Shown here piece after piece: positions 6,037-11,110 of a stretch of 11,110 nt of DNA. The translations under genes were made by a program, and so were the position numbers. This stretch comes from Actinomycetota bacterium (GTDB taxonomy: Bacteria > Actinomycetota > Thermoleophilia > Solirubrobacterales > Solirubrobacteraceae). A model generated the notes under the pieces. It worked only from the letters and a program-made list of their open reading frames with translations. It ran no database searches and was not told the origin of the DNA. How positions within the stretch are numbered: position 1 is the stretch's first letter; every line of letters begins with the position of its first letter. The stretch lies in contig SYBY01000475.1 in assembly GCA_005788585.1 (NCBI GenBank), positions 1 to 11,110 of the forward strand. The letters are read 5' to 3'.

Positions 6037-6045
6037 GTGGCCCAC

Positions 6046-6074
6046 AACTTACGTCGTATAAGTTAGGTCGTCAA
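6046..6074. promoter_or_regulatory. Divergent promoter and TetR-type operator dyad
   Basis: The inverted repeat AACTTA-N7-TAAGTT (6046-6051, 6059-6064) lies between the oxygenase and tetR starts. For the minus-strand gene, TTGACG (6069-6074) and TAAGTT (6046-6051) form a promoter with a 17-base spacer, so one dyad arm is the -10. For tetR, TATAAG (6057-6062), five of six from consensus, overlaps the other arm; its -35 is poor. A regulator bound here would cover both -10 boxes, so the adjacent TetR protein probably represses both genes, itself included. Confidence 0.7.
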
Positions 6075-6075
6075 G

Positions 6076-6684
6076 ATGGGAACCCCCACCCAGCCACGAC
6101 GGCGCATGAGCGGCGAGGATCGCCAGGAGCAGATCCTCGACATCACCCACGCCATCGTCGACGCCGAGGGGTTTCACGCGGCGACGCTCAACCGGATCGC
6201 CGCCGAGGCGGGCGTCACGCGCACGGTCGTCTACCAGCAGTTCGGCGACCTCGCCGGGGTGTTCGTCGCACTCGTCGACCGGGAGGCCGCACGGGCCGGC
6301 GCGCAGTTCGCCGAGGCCGTCGCGCAGAGCCCCGAGCCGGCCGAGGACGACGGCGCGTTCGTGCATGCCTTCGCCGGGGTCCTCCGGGCCGCCGACGCGC
6401 ATCCCGCCACGTGGCGCCTGTTCCTCTTCCCGCCGCAGGGCGCGCCGCCGGAGCTGCACGAACGCCTCGCGCAGGCGCAGTCGCTGGTGCGGCGCTACTT
6501 CATGGACGTGTTGCTCGCCATCAACCCGGACCTCCCCGACGCGGAGTACACGGCGCGCATCCTCAACGCGGCCGGCGACGAGCTCCTGCGCCTGCGGCTG
6601 ACCGATCCCGAGCGCGCGACCCACGAGCGCCTGCTGGCGCACGTCCGCCGGCTCACGCCCACGCTGCTGCGGCAGACGATCTAG
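6076..6684 (+). CDS. TetR/AcrR family transcriptional regulator
   Basis: This is a 202-residue TetR-type repressor. The N-terminal DNA-binding domain covers about residues 16-63: RQEQILDITHAIVDAEGF, the helix-turn-helix TLNRIAAEAGVTRTVVYQQF, then a helix into the ligand domain. The remainder (65-200) is helical and specific to this protein, with an FFLPPQ-like turn (LFLFPPQGAPP, about 115-125) and no recognisable ligand residues. The ATG at 6076 follows the dyad by 11 bases and the TATAAG box by 13, so the leader is very short and no Shine-Dalgarno is seen; ATG 6106 is a less likely later start. It is divergent from the MpaB-type oxygenase and most likely controls it and itself, responding to the substrate or product of the redox cluster. 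The DUF808 gene starts 61 bases downstream and could receive read-through. Confidence 0.93.
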   Translation: MGTPTQPRRRMSGEDRQEQILDITHAIVDAEGFHAATLNRIAAEAGVTRTVVYQQFGDLAGVFVALVDREAARAGAQFAEAVAQSPEPAEDDGAFVHAFAGVLRAADAHPATWRLFLFPPQGAPPELHERLAQAQSLVRRYFMDVLLAINPDLPDAEYTARILNAAGDELLRLRLTDPERATHERLLAHVRRLTPTLLRQTI

Positions 6685-6745
6685 TGGTCCCGCGGCCGCG
6701 CGCCGTACTCTTCTGCGCCGTGACGCCCGCAAGGACACCCAGCAC

Positions 6746-7675
6746 ATGAGCGCCGGTCTGGCCGCTCTCCTCGATGACGTCGCCGCGCTGGCGCGCATCG
6801 CCGCCGCATCGGTCGACGACGTCGCCGCAGGCGCCGGCCGCGCGAGCATGAAGGCCGCCGGCGTCATCGTCGACGACGCCGCCGTCACCCCGCGCTACGT
6901 CCAGGGCTTCGAGGCGAATCGCGAGCTGCCGATGATCAGGCGGATCGCGATCGGGTCCCTGCGCAACAAGCTGTTCTTCATCCTGCCCGCCGCGCTGCTG
7001 CTCAGCGAGATCCTGCCGTGGCTCGTCACCCCGATCCTCATGATCGGCGCCACGTACCTCTGTTACGAGGGCGCCGAGAAGCTGTGGGAGTGGGTCGGTC
7101 CGCACGACCATGGCGCGGAGGCGGGCGTCCACGAGCCCGAGGACGAGGAGGCACTCGTCGGCAAGGCGATCCGCACCGACTTCATCCTGTCGGCGGAGAT
7201 CATGGTGATCGCGCTCAACGAGGTCACCGACGAGCCGTTCATCTCGCGCGCGCTGATCCTGGTCGTCGTGGCGTTCGCGATCACGATCGGCGTCTACGGC
7301 GCCGTCGGCCTGATCGTGAAGATGGACGACATCGGCCTGCGGATGGCCATGGGCGGCAGCGGCGCCGGGGCGTCCTTCGGGCGCGGCCTGGTGCGGGCGA
7401 TGCCCATCGTCATGTCGGTGCTGTCCACCGTGGGGATCGCCGCGATGCTCTGGGTCGGCGGCCACATCCTGCTCGTGGGGCTCGAGGAGCTCGGGGTCAC
7501 CTTCCTCTACGACGCGGTCCACCATCTCGAGGAGGACGTCCACGACGCGCTCGGCGCGGTCGGCGGTGTCGCCGCCTGGCTGACGAACACCATCGCGTCG
7601 GCGATCCTCGGAGTCATCGTCGGCGCGATCGTCGTGACGGTCATGCACCTGCGCGGCGGCAAGCACGCGCACTGA
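6746..7675 (+). CDS. DUF808 / YedI-like inner membrane protein
   Basis: This is a 309-residue member of the DUF808 family, the group of E. coli YedI (of similar length), whose function is not established. The N-terminus MSAGLAALLDDVAALARIAAASVDDVAAGAGRA is in pieces typical of the family: the LLDD and ASVDD elements, KAAGVIVDDAAVTP (37-50) and the YVQGF segment. Hydrophobic segments lie near 76-107, 145-160, 168-191, 219-247 and 274-300, giving about five membrane spans. Acidic (EPEDEEA, 130-136) and HHLEEDVHD (259-267) loops lie between them. AAGGA (6731-6735) ten bases before the ATG supports the start. It converges on the 173-residue gene with only six bases between stops and no terminator there. 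Family assignment is good; the role is unknown, often guessed as transport or stress-related. Confidence 0.9.
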   Translation: MSAGLAALLDDVAALARIAAASVDDVAAGAGRASMKAAGVIVDDAAVTPRYVQGFEANRELPMIRRIAIGSLRNKLFFILPAALLLSEILPWLVTPILMIGATYLCYEGAEKLWEWVGPHDHGAEAGVHEPEDEEALVGKAIRTDFILSAEIMVIALNEVTDEPFISRALILVVVAFAITIGVYGAVGLIVKMDDIGLRMAMGGSGAGASFGRGLVRAMPIVMSVLSTVGIAAMLWVGGHILLVGLEELGVTFLYDAVHHLEEDVHDALGAVGGVAAWLTNTIASAILGVIVGAIVVTVMHLRGGKHAH

Positions 7676-7681
7676 GGCGGC

Positions 7682-8203
7682 CTACCGGGGCCACCGTCCC
7701 GTCAGGTGGTCTCCCGGCGACAGCGCCGCCCACGCTGCACCGGCGTCGCGCAGGCGCGTGAAGCAGGCGCGCAGGGCATCCGCCGTCACCGCGTCGGTCC
7801 ACCAGCGATCGCCGCCGGCGGCCCGGGCGGCGTGCGGATCGGGGCGGTCGACCAGCGAGAGGTCGCACGCCACCCGGACCAGGACCTCGGCCTGGTTGAG
7901 CTGCTCGACCGAGGCCGCGAGAATCTCGCGGGCGTGCCTGGCGGCGTGCGGTCGCCGTCGCCCGGCGAGGATCGAGGCGCCGCGGAACAGCCCGCCGGCC
8001 GCGAGGACGCCCCACACCCCGCGGTCCAGTCCGAGTTCGTCCTCGACGATGAGGTGGGCGATGTCGTGCGGGACCTCGCGCGCCGGCCCGCCGACGCGGT
8101 TGTAGGCGCCGCCGTCGAGTTCGACCTCGACGCCGTCGGCACGGTGCAGCACCGAGCGGTACCGCCGCGTGGCTCCCTTGACGAAGACGATCTCGCCGGT
8201 CAC
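7682..8203 (-). CDS. Conserved-type hypothetical protein with HDxxHxxxE motif, 173 aa
   Basis: The start is taken at GTG 8203 (VTGEIVFVKGATRRYRS); the reading frame stays open upstream to 8878 but there it crosses the intergenic dyad and runs antisense through the acyltransferase gene, with low-complexity Arg/Ala content. The protein has an N-terminal beta-rich part (1-35), then VPHDIAHLIVEDELGL (44-59), in which His46, Asp47, His50 and Glu54 form an H-D-x-x-H-x-x-x-E pattern that could bind metal. A helical C-terminal half contains DRWWTDAV and a Trp near the end. Small actinobacterial proteins with a similar 'PHDxxHxxVExELGL' stretch are known to me only as hypothetical. No membrane segment or signal peptide is seen. 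No ribosome binding site precedes the GTG. Function unknown. Confidence 0.72.
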   Translation of the reverse strand: MTGEIVFVKGATRRYRSVLHRADGVEVELDGGAYNRVGGPAREVPHDIAHLIVEDELGLDRGVWGVLAAGGLFRGASILAGRRRPHAARHAREILAASVEQLNQAEVLVRVACDLSLVDRPDPHAARAAGGDRWWTDAVTADALRACFTRLRDAGAAWAALSPGDHLTGRWPR

Positions 8204-8205
8204 CG

Positions 8206-8229
8206 CCCGGACGCTAGCCGTCGTCCGGG
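8206..8229. promoter_or_regulatory. 24-bp dyad upstream of the HDxxH gene
   Basis: CCCGGACG (8206-8213) and CGTCCGGG (8222-8229) are perfect 8-bp arms around an 8-base spacer CTAGCCGT. The dyad begins two bases upstream of the GTG at 8203 in the divergent region shared with the acyltransferase gene. It could be an operator or, if transcribed, a hairpin at the ribosome entry site. Confidence 0.5.
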
Positions 8230-8245
8230 GCAAGTACGGACTCCG

Positions 8246-8270
8246 GATGCGCGCTGCACCCGATGCGCGC
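8246..8270 (+). repeat. 9-bp direct repeat in the divergent intergenic region
   Basis: GATGCGCGC occurs at 8246-8254 and 8262-8270, a 16-base period. It lies between the HDxxH gene and the WS/DGAT gene, 53-77 bases before the latter's ATG. It may be a tandem activator site, or simply GC-rich sequence. Confidence 0.35.
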
Positions 8271-8322
8271 GAGTTCATGCGGGCGTACGGTCGCCCTGGG
8301 TCACTCTGAGAGGACGAACGAC

Positions 8323-9702
8323 ATGGGCGAGCAGCTGACCATTCTCGACACGATGTTCCTCGAACTCGAGGAGGTCGACGAGACAGCGCACATGCACATC
8401 GGCGCCACGCTGATCTTCGATCCGCTGCCGGGAGGCGGCGTGCCGGACATCGACGACCTGCGCGCGTACATGGGCGCGCGCATCGGCCTGCTGCCGCGCT
8501 TCGCGCAACAGCTGTCGTCACCCAGCGCAGGGCCGCTGACCTGGCTGACGTGGGAGCCCGCCCCGGACTTCGACATCTCCGCGCACCTGCGGCACGCGAC
8601 GCTGCCCGCGCCGGGCGGTGAGGCCGAACTGCAGGAGTGGCTCGGGGACTTCTGGTCGCACCGGCTGGACCGCCACCGGCCGCTGTGGGAGATCGTGCTG
8701 CTCGACGGCCTCGAACACGGCCGCTGGGCGATGGCGACGAAGACCCACCACTGCCTCGTCGACGGCGTCGGGGCGCTCGACCTCGGCAAGGTGCTGCTCG
8801 ACGAGACGCCCGACGCCCCGCCGGTCCCAGAGCAGGCCATCGAGCCCGTGCACGGCGAGAACGGCGGCGGACGCTCATGGTTCTCCCCGGGCATCGCGAT
8901 CCGCGGGGCGCGCGCGGGGCTGTCCGCGCTCACGCACCCGCGTGACTCGATCGAGAAGATCGTCGCGGCGGCCGAGGTGATCATCAAGGAGGAGATCATC
9001 GCGGCGCCCGCGTCGAGCCTGAACCGCCCGACGAGCGGCACGCGCCACTACGCGACGGTGCGCCTGAGCCTCGACGACGTCAACGCGACCCGCGAGCGGC
9101 TGGGCGGCACGGTCAACGACATGGTGCTGGCGCTCTGCACCGGCGGGCTGCGGCACCTCCTCGAGTCCCGCGGCGAGCACGTCGAGGGCATCCTGCGCGC
9201 GCAGGTGCCCGTGAACGTCCGCAGCGCGGACGGGCGTGACCTGGGCAATGAGATCACGTCGCTGTTCCTCGAGCTGCCCATCGGCGAGCCGGACGCGCTC
9301 ACGCGCTATCGCCGTGTGACCGACCACGCGGAGCATCTCAAGGCCGGCTCCCAGGGCGCCGGGGGGAGCACGATCGCGAAGATCGCCGACCTCGCGCCGC
9401 CGCTGGCCGGTGAGCTGCTGGCTCGCGCCATGTTCGGCAGCACCCGCATGTTCAACCTGACGATCACGAACGTCCCCGGGCCGCCGGACAAGCGCTACGC
9501 CTTCGGCGCGCCGCTCGTCGAGCTGCTGCCGCTCGTCCCGCTCTTCACCGGGCACAACGTGGGGATCGCGGCGGTGAGCTACGCCGGGCAGATGGTCTTC
9601 GGGATCAACGCGGACCGGGTCGCCGCGCCGGACGTCGCGGTCCTCGCCGAAGGCATCGAGCGGTCGTTCGCGGAGCTGGCGGCGCCGGTCCCGACGGACT
9701 GA
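8323..9702 (+). CDS. Wax ester synthase / diacylglycerol O-acyltransferase (WS/DGAT)
   Basis: This 459-residue acyltransferase joins acyl-CoA to a fatty alcohol (wax ester) or diacylglycerol (triacylglycerol), usually at the inner membrane or lipid-body surface. The N-terminal condensing-type domain carries the catalytic HHCLVDG motif at residues 142-148 (HHxxxDG family pattern; the second His is the base) and the PLWE motif at 120-123. The C-terminal WSD1_C-type domain has NVRS (about 298-301), LGNEITSLFLELPI and the TNVPGPP stretch (about 385-391). Length is typical. ATG 8323 is chosen because AGAGGA (8309-8314) lies eight bases upstream and the family start 'LTxLDxMFLxLE' follows; the in-frame ATG at 8263 has no such support. 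A FadD-type ligase starts 88 bases downstream on the same strand with an equally spaced AGAGGA, so the two probably serve storage-lipid synthesis together. Confidence 0.95.
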   Translation: MGEQLTILDTMFLELEEVDETAHMHIGATLIFDPLPGGGVPDIDDLRAYMGARIGLLPRFAQQLSSPSAGPLTWLTWEPAPDFDISAHLRHATLPAPGGEAELQEWLGDFWSHRLDRHRPLWEIVLLDGLEHGRWAMATKTHHCLVDGVGALDLGKVLLDETPDAPPVPEQAIEPVHGENGGGRSWFSPGIAIRGARAGLSALTHPRDSIEKIVAAAEVIIKEEIIAAPASSLNRPTSGTRHYATVRLSLDDVNATRERLGGTVNDMVLALCTGGLRHLLESRGEHVEGILRAQVPVNVRSADGRDLGNEITSLFLELPIGEPDALTRYRRVTDHAEHLKAGSQGAGGSTIAKIADLAPPLAGELLARAMFGSTRMFNLTITNVPGPPDKRYAFGAPLVELLPLVPLFTGHNVGIAAVSYAGQMVFGINADRVAAPDVAVLAEGIERSFAELAAPVPTD

Positions 9703-9790
9703 CAACAGTACCTGCCACATTCCGGTCGCGGTTCGGCATGATGTGACCAACCCGCGCGGGGGAGACGCGGACGACGAGAGGACCACGACC

Positions 9791-11110
9791 ATGGCCGTGC
9801 AGACCGCCACGACGTTCGCCGAGGCGTTCATGACCACCGTCGACCGGCGCGCGGAGGATGTCGCGCTGCGCACCAAGGACGACGAGGTCACGATCACCTG
9901 GGGCCAGTGGCGCGACCGCTCGGCCGCGATCGCCGCCGGGCTGCAGCAGCTCGGCCTCGAACACGGGCAGTGCGTCGGCATCCTGCTGGGCAACCGCCCC
10001 GAATTCCATCTCGTCGACATCGGCGTGCTCATCGCGGGCGGCACGCCGTTCTCGATCTACCAGACCTCGTCGCCCGAGCAGGTCCAGTACCTCGTCAGCG
10101 ACGCCGACGCGCGGATCCTCATCACCGAGCCCACGTACCTGCCGCTCATCCAGAACGCGCGGAAGGAGCTGCCGAACCTCGAACACGTCGTGGTCGTCGA
10201 CCCCGAGGGCGAGCTGCCCGACGGCTGCCTGTCGCTCGCCGACCTCGAGGAGCGCGGCGCCGGCGCCGGGTTCGACCTGGAGACCGCGCTCGACGCGATC
10301 GAGCCCGAGGACATCCTCACGCTCATCTACACGTCGGGGACGACGGGGCCGCCCAAGGGCGTGCAGCTCTCGCACCGCAACCTGCTCGCAGCCGTCGACG
10401 CCATCGAGGCGATGGTGCAGTTCGACGACGACTCGCGGGTCATCAGCTGGCTGCCGAGCGCGCACATCGCCGAGCGGGCCGCCCACCACTACCTGCCGAT
10501 CCGCTACGGCATCCAGGTCACGTCGTGCCCTGACCCCAAGCAGGTCGTCTCCTACCTCCCGGCGGTCCAGCCGACGTGGTTCTTCGCCGTCCCGCGTGTC
10601 TGGGAGAAGCTCAAGGCGGGCCTGGAGGCGATGCTCGCGGCGCAGCCCGAGGAGAAGCAGCAGGCGATGAAGGCGGCGATCAAGGCCTCGACGCAGAAGG
10701 TGCGCCTCGAGCAGGCCGGCGAGCCGGTGCCCGACGAGCTGGCGGCCGCCGTGGCGAAGGCCGACGAGCAGGCGTTCGCGGGCATCCGCCAGATGCTCGG
10801 GTTCTCCAGCATCAAGGCCGTGAACGTCGGGGCGGCGCCGACGCCCGTCGAGGTCATCGAGTTCTTCCACGCGATCGGGGTGCCGGTCGCGGAGATCTGG
10901 GGGATGAGCGAGACGTGCGGCGCGGGTGCCGCCAACCGGCCGGGACGGATCAAGATCGGCACCGTCGGCGAGCCGGCGCCCGGCTTCGAGATCAAGCTCG
11001 CCGAGGACGGCGAGGTGCTCGTGCGCGCCGACGCCGTGATGACCGGCTACCGCAACCTGCCCGACAAGACCGCCGAGACCATCGACGCGGACGGCTGGCT
11101 GCACACCGGG
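9791..11110 (+). CDS. Long-chain acyl-CoA ligase (AMP-dependent synthetase), 3' end outside window
   Basis: The first 440 residues of an ANL-superfamily ligase that activates a fatty acid with ATP, through acyl-AMP, to acyl-CoA. Full-length FadD15-like relatives have about 600 residues, so roughly the C-terminal quarter is missing. Visible motifs: TWGQWRDRSAAIAAGL (36-51), the ATP/AMP P-loop YTSGTTGPPKG (180-190), LPSAHIAERA, the substrate-region VPRVWEKL, the WGMSET motif (370-375) and the start of the conserved DGWLHTG hinge, where the window ends. A helical, Ala/Glu/Lys/Gln-rich insert around 285-325 is typical of the long-chain FACL group. The ATG is supported by AGAGGA (9777-9782) eight bases upstream. 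The frame stays open to the last base. It follows the WS/DGAT gene and probably supplies its acyl-CoA. Confidence 0.94.
   Translation, partial: MAVQTATTFAEAFMTTVDRRAEDVALRTKDDEVTITWGQWRDRSAAIAAGLQQLGLEHGQCVGILLGNRPEFHLVDIGVLIAGGTPFSIYQTSSPEQVQYLVSDADARILITEPTYLPLIQNARKELPNLEHVVVVDPEGELPDGCLSLADLEERGAGAGFDLETALDAIEPEDILTLIYTSGTTGPPKGVQLSHRNLLAAVDAIEAMVQFDDDSRVISWLPSAHIAERAAHHYLPIRYGIQVTSCPDPKQVVSYLPAVQPTWFFAVPRVWEKLKAGLEAMLAAQPEEKQQAMKAAIKASTQKVRLEQAGEPVPDELAAAVAKADEQAFAGIRQMLGFSSIKAVNVGAAPTPVEVIEFFHAIGVPVAEIWGMSETCGAGAANRPGRIKIGTVGEPAPGFEIKLAEDGEVLVRADAVMTGYRNLPDKTAETIDADGWLHTG

Noticed and set aside
8204..8878. N-terminal extension of the HDxxH protein to a 398-aa protein
   Set aside because: The added part is Arg/Ala/Ser low-complexity, runs antisense through the WS/DGAT coding region and through a perfect dyad; GTG at 8203 is the sensible start.
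9751..9760. CCCGCGCGGG palindrome before the ligase gene as terminator or operator
   Set aside because: A 10-bp G/C-only palindrome is common by chance at this composition, and it has no U tract or flanking promoter boxes.
9605..11104. 499-codon minus-strand open frame opposite the acyl-CoA ligase
   Set aside because: Leu/Arg/Asp/Val-rich antisense shadow; the plus strand encodes an unmistakable ANL ligase.

Overview
The window is about 70% G+C and its genes follow actinobacterial style: strong C/G bias at third codon positions, several starts without a Shine-Dalgarno that sit a few bases from a promoter -10 box (probable leaderless mRNAs), hairpin terminators without a U tract, and a WS/DGAT acyltransferase next to a FadD-type ligase. 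A soil actinobacterium is likely, possibly the Solirubrobacterales/Thermoleophilia lineage. That placement is inference from gene style only. Coding density is high and no stretch longer than 300 bases lacks a gene.

Left edge (1-1193, + strand): the 3' part of a tRNA-Gly(TCC) and a complete tRNA-Pro(GGG) lie in tandem and share a rho-independent terminator. A two-gene unit of unknown function follows: a 130-residue soluble protein with an apparently leaderless GTG start, and a 157-residue protein with two membrane segments. It ends in a perfect palindrome that also separates it from the convergent oxidase gene.

Centre (1194-6684): four redox-type genes all read on the minus strand. In transcription order they are an MpaB/Lcp-type (DUF2236) haem oxygenase, a class A FAD aromatic-type hydroxylase, a small Pro-1 tautomerase and a BBE-type covalent-FAD oxidase. 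A TetR regulator is divergent from the oxygenase, with a dyad over both start regions. The oxidase has its own promoter with the 19-bp spacer and internal dyad typical of MerR-family control. The hydroxylase has a separate cluster of ATGAGG half-sites upstream. These enzymes could act in sequence on one substrate (oxygenation, hydroxylation, keto-enol isomerisation, oxidation), but the substrate cannot be read from sequence.

Right part (6685-11110): a DUF808/YedI-like membrane protein (+) converges on a small conserved hypothetical protein with an HDxxHxxxE motif (-). A WS/DGAT acyltransferase (+) and the first 440 residues of a long-chain acyl-CoA ligase (+, cut by the window edge) follow. 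The last two fit together: the ligase makes acyl-CoA and the acyltransferase can use it for wax esters or triacylglycerol.

No transposase, integrase, CRISPR array, rRNA or obvious frameshifted gene was seen.
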